Origin: Cytobacillus firmus
GTDB taxonomy: Bacteria; Bacillota; Bacilli; Bacillales; Cytobacillaceae
Length of the DNA: 64,000 nucleotides
Assembly: GCF_023612095.1 (NCBI RefSeq)
Contig: NZ_CP086235.1
Span: forward strand, 3,483,501-3,547,500
Reading direction: 5' to 3'
The notes below the pieces were generated by a model. It saw only the letters and a program-made list of their open reading frames with translations. It was not told where the DNA came from and searched no databases. Positions within the stretch are counted from its first letter, which is position 1, and each line of letters begins with the position of its first letter. This document shows positions 26,191 through 32,737 of this stretch, one piece after another. Position numbers and translations under genes: made by a program.

Positions 26191-26294
26191 AAAATTTTCC
26201 TCCCTTTTTTATGGCTGCCGAAAACAGCCGCTATTAAAATATATGGAAACAGGCATTGCCTGAATTTCCCATTGGTGATATTTGGGAATTAGAC

Positions 26295-26330
26295 GAAAAA
26301 AAGACATACCGCGGCATGCGATATGTCTTT
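26295..26330 (-). terminator. Attenuator terminator upstream of bmrCD
   Basis: Minus-strand 13-bp stem AAAGACATATCGC/GCGGTATGTCTTT with loop ATGCC, followed by a run of seven T. It lies 73 nt after the 26-codon leader ORF and about 240 bp before bmrC, so it must be read through for bmrCD expression. Confidence 0.85.
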
Positions 26331-26333
26331 AAA

Positions 26334-26372
26334 AGACAAAAGAGCCCACGTTACGAAATGTAACCTGTGCTC
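26334..26372 (-). terminator. First attenuator hairpin (terminator or anti-antiterminator)
   Basis: GAGC, CA and GTTAC pair with GTAAC, TG and GCTC, followed by TTTTGTCTTTT. Its 5' arm is shared with the alternative antiterminator pairing (26360-26375 with 26423-26435), so the two folds exclude each other. Confidence 0.6.
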
Positions 26373-26435
26373 CTTCAAAATAAATGTGCAGGCAGATCCT
26401 GTTTACATTTTAATATGTTCTAAAGGAGAGGTTAC
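26360..26435 (-). promoter_or_regulatory. Antiterminator pairing in the bmrCD leader
   Basis: GTAACCT-CTCCTT inside the leader ORF (26435-26423) can pair with AAGGAG-CAC-AGGTTAC (26375-26360): 13 bp with a 3-nt bulge. Ribosome position on the leader ORF would decide between this fold and the downstream hairpin. Confidence 0.55.
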
Positions 26436-26483
26436 AGATTTTAATTTTTGAGTTGTTGTTTGATGATGATGAATTAAGATCAT
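26403..26483 (-). CDS. 26-residue leader peptide of bmrCD (BmrB-like role)
   Basis: Peptide MILIHHHQTTTQKLKSVTSP plus six residues, with AAAAGGAGGG 7 nt before the ATG and a near-consensus sigma-A promoter about 40 nt upstream. The coding region contains one arm of the antiterminator and is followed by two terminator hairpins. In B. subtilis the equivalent position is taken by bmrB, whose translation controls transcription into bmrCD. The His-His-His-Gln-Thr-Thr-Thr run may be a pausing site. I see no sequence reason to call it a homologue of BmrB; only the role is inferred. Confidence 0.65.
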   Translation of the reverse strand: MILIHHHQTTTQKLKSVTSPLEHIKM

Positions 26484-26520
26484 TTTGTAGCCCTCCTTTT
26501 CATTTTTTTCCATATTGGTA

Positions 26521-26549
26521 AGATTATCACCGCTTACACTAAAAGTCAA
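26521..26549 (-). promoter_or_regulatory. Sigma-A promoter of the bmrCD leader
   Basis: TTGACT, 17-bp spacer, TAATCT on the minus strand, near consensus. Confidence 0.8.
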
Positions 26550-26598
26550 TCAGCTTTTTACCTACTTTTAAAAATTTTCTGTCTTCGATTTATCTAAA

Positions 26599-26879
26599 GG
26601 CTCTTTTCGTATAAATTGTTGTTTTTCACTTATCAATGTTGTCCGTTGATTTCCGTTCCAGGATGCTCAGCGAACCACGGGGCGGGCGGTGAGCCTCCTC
26701 GACGCTGCGCGTCTGTGGGGTCTCCCCTGTCCCGCTACTCCCGTAGGACTTTGAATATGCTACCTTGAGTAAACACCGCACGAAGAAAATGCGAATGCAT
26801 TTTCGAGGATCTCGCACCTTCCACTACAATCAACTCAGTAAATATAATATAAATAGCAACAAACTTTGCGAAAACAGCC
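26599..26879. mobile_element. MITE-like repeat, copy A, with 8-bp target duplication
   Basis: Imperfect terminal inverted repeats start GGCTCTTTTCG and end CGAAAACAGCC, extending about 26 bp through TTGTTG/CAACAA. The element is flanked by an exact 8-bp direct repeat TATCTAAA (26591-26598 and 26880-26887). The GC-rich core has no plausible gene, though short open frames cross it. Copies B and C are at 31.6 and 39.8 kb. Non-autonomous: the mobilising transposase is not in this window. Confidence 0.8.
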
Positions 26880-26888
26880 TATCTAAAA

Positions 26889-26910
26889 AAAGGATCCACA
26901 AGGATCCTTT
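26889..26910 (-). terminator. Terminator of the alpha/beta hydrolase gene
   Basis: AAAGGATCC-ACAA-GGATCCTTT overlapping the stop codon, followed by T residues on the minus strand. Confidence 0.7.
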
Positions 26911-27697
26911 ATGAAGCCAATCTTCTTTTTTGCCTGTTGATAAAGTCGATGGTTATTCTGTTAAAGGCATCAGGTTTGTCGATGTTGCATACATGTCCTG
27001 CATCTGTAATGATTTTGACTGTAGCTGTTTTAGCTTTTTGGGCAATGCTTTTTACAGATTTAATAAACAAGTGATCTTCCTGTCCCATAATAAAAAGGGT
27101 AGGAATGTGGGAAATGCTGGATTGGATTTTTCCCAGGTACGGATTAACCGATTTTGTTAAGGACAGCCAGTTGATGAATTCCTTTTGGCACATTTTTGCT
27201 GCCTGCCTTACAAAGGCATGTCTTGATTCAAGATGATTTCTTTTTGGCATGATAATCCACGCAAATAGCTTATAAAGCAGCATATATGGCAGCATATACT
27301 TAGTCAAATTCGCAATGGCTATCAAAAACCTTGTGCGCCAGTTCAATTCAGTAATGGCTCCGCCCAAAATCATGGAAGCTACTCTTTCCGGATGATTCTG
27401 CGCGATTGTCTGGATCACTATAGTCCCCAGCGAAATTCCCACAAAATGGGAGTCTGTAATATGAAGATGATCGAGCACATCCACAATATCCTGAGAAACT
27501 TCTGTAAAATGATCTCCTTCTTCCCAGGTGCCCTTTCCTGATTGACCATGTCCCCGCAGATCTACCAGCAGAACATTGAAATGCTTTTTGTACTCTCTCA
27601 TTTGTTTATACCAGATTGCAGAGCTGCCCCCTGCACCATGAACAAAGGTAACCCATGGAAGGGACTCATCTTTCACATACGTACGGTAATATAGCAT
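26909..27697 (-). CDS. Alpha/beta hydrolase
   Basis: 262-residue alpha/beta-hydrolase-fold enzyme. Oxyanion motif HGAGGSS near residue 21, nucleophile elbow GISLGT (Ser) near 90, acid GQEDHLF near 210 and catalytic His AGHVCN near 237 form a full triad. A hydrophobic cap-like segment (ANLTKYMLPYMLLYKLFAWIIM) lies between. I chose the ATG 5 nt after GGAG; an ATG 20 codons upstream has no ribosome site. Substrate unknown; resembles B. subtilis YdjP/YugF-type hydrolases. Monocistronic between repeat copy A and the sigY operon. Confidence 0.82.
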   Translation of the reverse strand: MLYYRTYVKDESLPWVTFVHGAGGSSAIWYKQMREYKKHFNVLLVDLRGHGQSGKGTWEEGDHFTEVSQDIVDVLDHLHITDSHFVGISLGTIVIQTIAQNHPERVASMILGGAITELNWRTRFLIAIANLTKYMLPYMLLYKLFAWIIMPKRNHLESRHAFVRQAAKMCQKEFINWLSLTKSVNPYLGKIQSSISHIPTLFIMGQEDHLFIKSVKSIAQKAKTATVKIITDAGHVCNIDKPDAFNRITIDFINRQKRRLAS

Positions 27698-27867
27698 ATA
27701 TACTCCAATCCACATTCTAGTGTCATTTTTCTTAGTTTTGTTTTTAAGAAGTTTCATTCTATTGTAAAGGATTTCGGCGAAAATTGCTTATAATATCACA
27801 AAAAATTCACTAGTTTCTTTTCAAGTATTTTCTGCCAAATATTCATCCTTTCCCTTTTTATGACATA

Positions 27868-27897
27868 AAAAAACCAGCTAACTATGTCAGCCGGTTC
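27868..27897 (-). terminator. Terminator of the sigY operon
   Basis: Minus-strand AACCGGCT...AGCTGGTT hairpin followed by TTTTTTT, just after the YbjQ-family gene. Confidence 0.75.
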
Positions 27898-27905
27898 TTC
27901 TTCTG

Positions 27906-28223
27906 CTATTCTTCAATGATTGCTGCAGTCCCATAGGCTATGATTTCTGCAGCATTCTGCATAACGGCTGAGGTCTGCAGCCGCATTCCAATGATTGCGT
28001 TGGCCCCTTTTGCCTTTGCATCTTCCACCATTCTGCCAATTGCCTTTTTTCTTGCTTCATCCATCATTTCAGTATATTCGCCAATTTCTCCGCCTACAAT
28101 TGTTTTTAATCCTGCCAGAATATCTTTTCCTATATGCTTTGTCTGGACTGTACTCCCCCTTACAAACCCTTTAATCTCTTTAATCTCTTTCCCGGATACG
28201 GTATCAGTAGTCACGATAATCAT
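27906..28223 (-). CDS. YbjQ/UPF0145 family protein
   Basis: 105-residue soluble protein of the UPF0145 (YbjQ) family, which forms pentamers; called heavy-metal-binding domain in some databases but with no proven function. Conserved features: the N-terminal strand IIVTTDTVSGKEI, GFVRGSTVQ, the helix EARKKAIGRMVEDAKAKGAN and IIGMRLQTS, then YGTAAII. The start is 6-7 nt after GAGGAGGAAG and lies 20 nt inside the upstream yxlE-like gene, so it belongs to the sigY operon. In B. subtilis the sigY operon instead continues with an ABC transporter (yxlFG). Confidence 0.88.
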   Translation of the reverse strand: MIIVTTDTVSGKEIKEIKGFVRGSTVQTKHIGKDILAGLKTIVGGEIGEYTEMMDEARKKAIGRMVEDAKAKGANAIIGMRLQTSAVMQNAAEIIAYGTAAIIEE

Positions 28224-28407
28224 TTTGTTCTTCCTCCTCTTTTTCTCTTTTTCTCTCAGCTATCAAAACAATAAATAATGCAATGATCATTAAAGCATAT
28301 AAAATATAAAACATAATCGCAGCCTTGATATTAATAAACAGCATTGCAATCCCGAGAAACTGGCCGCCAGTGGCTGCAAGAAGCAGCATCTGTTTTAATT
28401 TCTTCAT
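28204..28407 (-). CDS. yxlE: YxlE-like small membrane protein
   Basis: 67-residue protein with two hydrophobic segments (MLLLAATGGQFLGIAMLFI and IMFYILYALMIIALFIVLI) and a charged tail KREKEEEEQ. By position third after sigY it corresponds to YxlE, which with YxlD lowers SigY activity in B. subtilis. Sequence identity was not checked, so the name rests mainly on synteny and topology. ATG about 8 nt after GAGGG. Overlaps the YbjQ-family gene downstream. Confidence 0.72.
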   Translation of the reverse strand: MKKLKQMLLLAATGGQFLGIAMLFINIKAAIMFYILYALMIIALFIVLIAERKREKEEEEQNDYRDY

Positions 28408-28422
28408 CCTTGCATCCCTCAA

Positions 28423-28623
28423 TTAATCTTTTTTCTGCCAAATCTTTCTGACGAAAATCAAGTAAAACAGTGTCGGCATTGGCGCCTGAATTAAACCGAT
28501 AATCCCCCATAGCCAATAATTGTGGCCGTGCTTTCTTGCATCAAGAAATAGAAACGTACTCTGTGCTATTAAGATGACTCCTACTAAAATCAGCAGCGGA
28601 AGAGATATTTCTTCACTGTTCAT
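28423..28623 (-). CDS. yxlD: YxlD: negative regulator of SigY activity
   Basis: 66-residue protein with two membrane segments (LLILVGVILIAQSTFLFLDA and GIIGLIQAPMPTLFYLIFV) separated by RKHGHNYWLWG. The fold is like the N-terminal PLDc_N/YxlD type. In B. subtilis YxlD is an inhibitor of SigY. Start overlaps the yxlC stop by 4 nt, with AGGTGA upstream. Part of the sigY-yxlCDE operon. Confidence 0.8.
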   Translation of the reverse strand: MNSEEISLPLLILVGVILIAQSTFLFLDARKHGHNYWLWGIIGLIQAPMPTLFYLIFVRKIWQKKD

Positions 28624-28970
28624 GTGCCATTCACCTGTTTCACGAAGCTGACTGTGCTATAGGCCATAATGAAAATTGTCACAACTCCCTGCAGAATAAA
28701 AAATACAGATGGAACCTGATACAGCATGAATAATACAGAAGTTACAATGAGGAGTGCAGCAACAGTGAAGATAGCTAACTCCTTGATCAATTTCCTTTTC
28801 ATTGCCTGTTTTTGCTCTGCAACTAAGTTCTCAAAAAATTGCAGATCAGGTGTATAAACCGGGATGGTTTCTTCCAGCGTTTCCAATCCGTCTTCTATCT
28901 CCTTGACTGCAGCAAATAATTTCTCATCTTGATGATCTTGTTCCAGCTGCAGCACTTTCCTGTTCGCCAT
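28620..28970 (-). CDS. yxlC: YxlC: anti-sigma-Y candidate
   Basis: 116-residue protein: an N-terminal charged region of about 60 residues (EKLFAAVKEIEDGLETLEET, FFENLVAEQKQAMKRK) and two membrane helices in the C-terminal half (LAIFTVAALLIVTSVLFMLY, VFFILQGVVTIFIMAYSTV). This is the plan of a membrane-bound anti-sigma factor partnered with the preceding ECF sigma gene. It starts 47 nt inside sigY, so synthesis of the two is coupled. Confidence 0.8.
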   Translation of the reverse strand: MANRKVLQLEQDHQDEKLFAAVKEIEDGLETLEETIPVYTPDLQFFENLVAEQKQAMKRKLIKELAIFTVAALLIVTSVLFMLYQVPSVFFILQGVVTIFIMAYSTVSFVKQVNGT

Positions 28971-29487
28971 GAAGCTTCAACTCCTCTCTTACAGACATGA
29001 TTCCATTGTGCACTCTTGATTTGACAGTGCCTGAAGATATATTCATCATTTTTCCTATTTCCTCATACGAGTAGCCATAATAATGTTTTAGAACAATAGG
29101 TATCCTCATCTCGTCTTTTAGTTTTCCCAATGCGGATAAGGCATCATTCCATTCTTCATTTCGGCTTTCAAGATGCCATTTCATGCGTCTGAAAACCTCT
29201 TCCTGTGCTTTCCAGCTCTTCTCTCGTTTCGACTTTCGCTTCTGATCAATATACAAATTTGTCGCAATGGTTATCAGCCAGGAGGAAAATTTCGATTTGC
29301 CATTAAACAGTCCTATTTTTTCAACACATTTGGCCATTGTTTCCTGAGCAAGCTCCTCAGCTGCATCGGGATTCATTGTGATTTTGATTAAGTATTTAAC
29401 CAGAAAGGGATAGTTATTTTTAAAAAGCATGGCAAAAGCGAGCTGATCGCCTCGTTTGGCACTTACTATAAGGTCTTTCTCCTCCAT
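28924..29487 (-). CDS. sigY: ECF RNA polymerase sigma factor SigY
   Basis: 187-residue ECF sigma factor. Region 2 is visible as AKRGDQLAFAMLFKNNYPFL and ELAQETMAKCVEKIG...FSSWLITIATNLYIDQKRK; region 4 as VLKHYYGYSYEEIGKMMNISSGTVKSRVHNG. The LFNGKSKFSSWL stretch is characteristic of SigY. I used the ATG with GAGAGG upstream; an ATG 18 codons earlier is ruled out because it directly follows the -10 of the sigma-Y promoter. SigY is autoregulated in B. subtilis and responds to nitrogen starvation in some strains. Confidence 0.9.
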   Translation of the reverse strand: MEEKDLIVSAKRGDQLAFAMLFKNNYPFLVKYLIKITMNPDAAEELAQETMAKCVEKIGLFNGKSKFSSWLITIATNLYIDQKRKSKREKSWKAQEEVFRRMKWHLESRNEEWNDALSALGKLKDEMRIPIVLKHYYGYSYEEIGKMMNISSGTVKSRVHNGIMSVREELKLHGEQESAAAGTRSSR

Positions 29488-29543
29488 CAGCTTCTTTCCT
29501 CTCTTCTTATCATCCCGCTGTTTACTGTTTATTTCACTCATAA

Positions 29544-29568
29544 GACGTTCAAGAGATGAAAAGGTTCA
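29544..29568 (-). promoter_or_regulatory. Autoregulatory sigma-Y promoter
   Basis: TGAAC, exactly 16 nt, CGTC on the minus strand, identical to the SigY consensus known in B. subtilis. Located 57 nt upstream of the chosen sigY start. Confidence 0.8.
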
Positions 29569-29597
29569 TTATTTTTTAATATTATTTTTCACACATA

Positions 29598-29626
29598 AAA
29601 AGCCCCGATTACAGGGACTTTTTTTC
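29598..29626. terminator. Terminator after the MFS gene
   Basis: Minus-strand AAGTCCCTGTAATCGGGGCTTTTT hairpin read toward the sigY promoter; A/T tracts on both sides. Confidence 0.6.
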
Positions 29627-29637
29627 CTTTTATTACA

Positions 29638-30924
29638 TTATACTGCACCAGTCTGTTCCAAAGAATGTGCTTCACCCTTTTTTTCTGATTTTTTCGTTAA
29701 TCCCGGGAGAACAAGGCTGTAAAATACACCGACAAGTGCTAAACAGCCGCCTACCATCCAGTACAGCATTTCCACTCTGAGGAACCCCGGAAAGCTGACA
29801 GCAATAAACCCGAGTGTTATGGATTGAGAAAGCATCATCAGCGGACTTATCCATCCCTGTACTCTCCCCATCATCTTCGGATCCACAATACTTGGCATCC
29901 AGCCGCCAATTGCGATATTCACTAAAGGGAGTCCGAAAGCTGCAGCAAATAATAAAGATAGGAAAATAAACGTGTTCTCTGCAAAAGAAGCAGCAATGAT
30001 GAAGCTTCCGGATAACAGCAGTCCGGCAATGATCAGCTGATAAAGCTTGAATTTTTGAGTAAGCAAGGAGGCAACAAAGCTGCCAATCAGAACGCCAATC
30101 CCAAATATTATTCCGAGCAGGACTGAGTATTCCTCATAGGATTGCGGTTCGAGTTTGTATTTCAGCATAAAAATAGGCATGACTGAAAATCCGCCGTTCA
30201 CCACTCCGAAAACGAAAAAGCCGACAAGCAGAGCAGATAATAATTTGTGCTGGAGAATATATTTTATCCCCGTATTAAAGTCCTTAAAGACAAGCGGGAT
30301 ATTCAGGTCTTTAAGCCCATGTGTGCCATTTGGCAGACGGACTTCTTCTGGTATACGGCAGGATTTTATTAATAATGCACTAATGATAAAGGTAAGTGCA
30401 TCAGCCACAATCGCACCATATACTCCCACTGTCCAGTAGGCAAAAATGCCAAGTCCGTTTCCGAACAGCATGAAAAGACTCATCACCACCTGATTAAGGC
30501 CTGCAGCAGTTGTGTAATCTTCACTTTTCAATATGCCTTGAATCATTGCATGTTCAGCGGGAAAGAAGAATTTCTGAATGGCACTCCTCAGGAACAATAC
30601 TGCAAATACGAGCGGCATCCAGCCAATAATAATAGTCAGAAAAAGCACAATTGATAAAAACGCGCTGATCCAATCACAATAATAAGCTATTTTCTGGCGA
30701 TCCATCCTATCCGCAAACACTCCAACTAAAAAAAACACCGCCAGGGTCGGAACAGAGAACATCAATTCAGTTAATGTGGCATAAAAAGGCTGTTCCGAGA
30801 AACGATCCAGTAAATAAAACATAAATGCTGTTAAACCAATCGTACTGCCCATCTGAGAAGTAAAGTTGGCGAAAAACAATTTCACATAATTGGCATTTTG
30901 AAAAATCCCTTTGAATTTCTTCAT
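29638..30924 (-). CDS. MFS exporter, YxlH-like
   Basis: 428-residue major facilitator with about 12 hydrophobic segments and the motif GVFADRMDRQKI (motif A) after the second helix near residue 70, typical of macrolide/drug efflux carriers (MefA/YxlH-type). In B. subtilis yxlH is the last gene of the sigY region; here it precedes sigY on the same strand with a terminator in between, so it is a separate unit. ATG 8 nt after GAGG; a longer reading frame upstream lacks a ribosome site. Substrate unknown. Confidence 0.83.
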   Translation of the reverse strand: MKKFKGIFQNANYVKLFFANFTSQMGSTIGLTAFMFYLLDRFSEQPFYATLTELMFSVPTLAVFFLVGVFADRMDRQKIAYYCDWISAFLSIVLFLTIIIGWMPLVFAVLFLRSAIQKFFFPAEHAMIQGILKSEDYTTAAGLNQVVMSLFMLFGNGLGIFAYWTVGVYGAIVADALTFIISALLIKSCRIPEEVRLPNGTHGLKDLNIPLVFKDFNTGIKYILQHKLLSALLVGFFVFGVVNGGFSVMPIFMLKYKLEPQSYEEYSVLLGIIFGIGVLIGSFVASLLTQKFKLYQLIIAGLLLSGSFIIAASFAENTFIFLSLLFAAAFGLPLVNIAIGGWMPSIVDPKMMGRVQGWISPLMMLSQSITLGFIAVSFPGFLRVEMLYWMVGGCLALVGVFYSLVLPGLTKKSEKKGEAHSLEQTGAV

Positions 30925-31083
30925 CCCTTTTACCTCAGTTTCCCTGTTTATATCTCTACTATAAATTGCGACTAACATTTGATAAAGCGGCTTTTGATGG
31001 TTTTTATCTCCATCTGCAGACTGATGGCGCCTCAACCCCTAATACGGATAAAAAGGTAATTATTCACACTTTGAACCCGGGTG

Positions 31084-31109
31084 GTTTACGGTTGTGAACA
31101 CCGGGGTAA
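31084..31109 (+). promoter_or_regulatory. Sigma-B promoter for the HPr-like gene
   Basis: GTTTAC, 14-nt spacer, GGGTAA; matches the general stress consensus GTTTaa-N12-14-GGGwAw in both boxes. Confidence 0.7.
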
Positions 31110-31177
31110 TTCCATAGTACAACCACATCATTAATCAATTAATATATAAAATACTTTTTTAAAAGGAGATTTTTAAA

Positions 31178-31501
31178 ATGAAAGAAATTATTTCTACTAA
31201 TGTATTAGTTCAAAACAAGTTCACAATGAAGAAAATGCTTGAAATTTACCAGGCATCAAAACAGCTTGAAGGCACCACTTATCTCTACAGCAAACACAAA
31301 GCGGTGGATGCCTCAAACCTTTCTAAATTAGTGTCTTTCCTTTTAACAGTGAAACCGCAAACGAGTCTGAAGATCATTGTGGAAGGAACTGACGTCCAGA
31401 ACCATCTGGAGCATATCAAAGATATGTGCAGCAATCATGTTTCTGTGCTTCGCATGTCAGAAAAACGCTTTATCAATACAGCTGAAACAATTCAGCTATA
31501 A
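31178..31501 (+). CDS. HPr-like protein lacking the phosphorylation His
   Basis: 107-residue protein with an HPr-like pattern in residues 5-80 (strand VLVQNKF, helix LLIYQASK-like, SKHKAVDASNLSKLVSFLLTV, LKIIVEGTD). The active-site His15 motif (GIHARPA in HPr) is replaced by NKFTMKK, so it cannot act as a PTS phosphocarrier in the usual way. The Ser46 region is also altered. A sigma-B promoter precedes it, suggesting a general-stress role. AAAAGGAG lies 9 nt before the ATG. Co-transcribed with a small peptide gene. Confidence 0.75.
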   Translation: MKEIISTNVLVQNKFTMKKMLEIYQASKQLEGTTYLYSKHKAVDASNLSKLVSFLLTVKPQTSLKIIVEGTDVQNHLEHIKDMCSNHVSVLRMSEKRFINTAETIQL

Positions 31502-31538
31502 TTGACTATTTTATTGCGAATGAATGGAGTGAAAATAA

Positions 31539-31610
31539 ATGATACGTACAATTTTTATGGTAGTTGGAGCAATTGTGGTAATTGGCGCGCTAATCAGCTG
31601 GTTATTCTAA
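31539..31610 (+). CDS. 23-residue membrane peptide
   Basis: MIRTIFMVVGAIVVIGALIS plus WLF: a short positively charged start and a single hydrophobic span. TGGAGTG is 8-9 nt before the ATG and a terminator begins 12 nt after the stop, so the unit promoter(sigma-B)-HPr-like-peptide-terminator is complete. Too short for family assignment. Likely a stress-induced membrane micropeptide; translation should be verified. Confidence 0.6.
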   Translation: MIRTIFMVVGAIVVIGALISWLF

Positions 31611-31621
31611 ATTATTCTATT

Positions 31622-31647
31622 AAAAAAGGCCGAATGGCCTTTTTTTT
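31622..31647 (+). terminator. Terminator after the micropeptide
   Basis: AAAAAAGGCC-GAAT-GGCCTTTTTTTT. Repeat copy B begins at the next base. Confidence 0.85.
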
Positions 31648-31928
31648 GGCTCTTTTCGTATTTATTACTATTTTTCAGCCAGCAATGTTGTCCGTTGATT
31701 TCCGCTCCAGGCTGCTCAGCGAACCGCGGGGCAGGCGGTGAGCCTCCTCGACGCTGCGCGTCTGCGGGGTCTCACCTGTCCTGCTACTCCCGCAGGACGT
31801 TGAATAAACTTCCCCGAAAAAACACCGCACGAAGAAAATGCGAATGCATTTTCGAGGATCTCGCACCTTCCGCTCCAATCAACTCAGTAAATAAGAGGAA
31901 AAAGCAACAAATCTTGCGAAAACAAACT
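31648..31928. mobile_element. MITE-like repeat, copy B
   Basis: Same orientation as copy A and about 85-90% identical over the core by eye, starting GGCTCTTTTCG and ending GCGAAAACAAAC, so the right terminus has lost the AGCC end. No clear target duplication (T-rich on both sides). It abuts the micropeptide terminator on the left and the methyltransferase stop codon on the right. Confidence 0.75.
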
Positions 31929-32675
31929 TTATTTATAAGCAATGGCAATTGGCTGATAAAATCCAGACTCTTCAGGGAGCAGCCATTTCACCTGCCGAAA
32001 ACCAGCTTGGCGCAGAAGATGGTTTAACTCTTCCCTTCTGTAGGCCCTATACTGAGAAAGTCTTTCTGACACAGACCAGGTTCCGACCTTTTCCACCATT
32101 GTAAAATGCCTCAAATTATATATATCAGAATTCTGATGCCAATCCCAAAGCTGAAAGGTTATGGTGTGATCCCTTTTTGCAGGCAAGGTGGATGTTGGCC
32201 TTTCTTTCTGTATTTCATCATAATTCCTGATAGAAAAGAGAAAAATGCCTTTCTCGCTGAGTAAACTGTAAACCTCTTTAAGTGCCTTGGTGCATTCTTT
32301 TTCGGTGATAAGGTGCGGCAAGGCGTTATCCATCGAGAGAATGGCATGAAAAGATTCACTGTGCACAGATGACAATGCCCTCATGTCTGCCTGAAAAAAT
32401 TGGATGTTCAGCTGTCTCAGCTCTGCTTCTTTTTTTGCTCTTTCGATAGACTTTCCGCTAATGTCTGATGCCGTTATTTTGTACCCCTTTTGGGCCAGAG
32501 CTAATGTTTGAGTCCCTATTCCGCAAGAACAATCCAATAGAGATGATGTTTTATTAAAGCCTTCTGCCGATAAAAGATGATCCAGTACATCGCCCTGCCT
32601 GGCAATGGAACGATCCCAATCCTCAAATATTAAGTGATACTCTTCAGCTAATTCATCGTAAAATTGTTCTGCCAT
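31929..32675 (-). CDS. Class I SAM-dependent methyltransferase
   Basis: 248-residue methyltransferase. Motif I LLDCSCGIGTQTLALA near residue 46, motif II ITASDISGKSI near 68, acidic loop FFQADMRAL near 93 and LSMDNALPHL near 111 give a complete SAM-binding fold resembling glycine/sarcosine-type small-molecule methyltransferases. Substrate unknown. AAAAGGAGG before ATG. Its stop codon lies at the edge of repeat copy B, so the last residues (AIAYK) may have been set by that insertion. Confidence 0.82.
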   Translation of the reverse strand: MAEQFYDELAEEYHLIFEDWDRSIARQGDVLDHLLSAEGFNKTSSLLDCSCGIGTQTLALAQKGYKITASDISGKSIERAKKEAELRQLNIQFFQADMRALSSVHSESFHAILSMDNALPHLITEKECTKALKEVYSLLSEKGIFLFSIRNYDEIQKERPTSTLPAKRDHTITFQLWDWHQNSDIYNLRHFTMVEKVGTWSVSERLSQYRAYRREELNHLLRQAGFRQVKWLLPEESGFYQPIAIAYK

Positions 32676-32692
32676 GATAGATGACCTCCTTT

Positions 32693-32722
32693 TAAAAAAG
32701 AGTACAGCTTTTGACTGTACTC
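32693..32722 (-). terminator. Terminator of pbpF
   Basis: Minus-strand GAGTACAG-TCAAAAG-CTGTACTC followed by TTTTTT. Confidence 0.85.
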
Positions 32723-32737
32723 GTAAAATGTATTTCT

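Noticed and set aside
26626..26817. Short open frames inside repeat copies A, B and C (e.g. MRDPRKCIRIFFVRC)
   Set aside because: They follow the repeat sequence in both strands and differ in length between copies; no ribosome sites. They are by-products of GC-rich repeat DNA.
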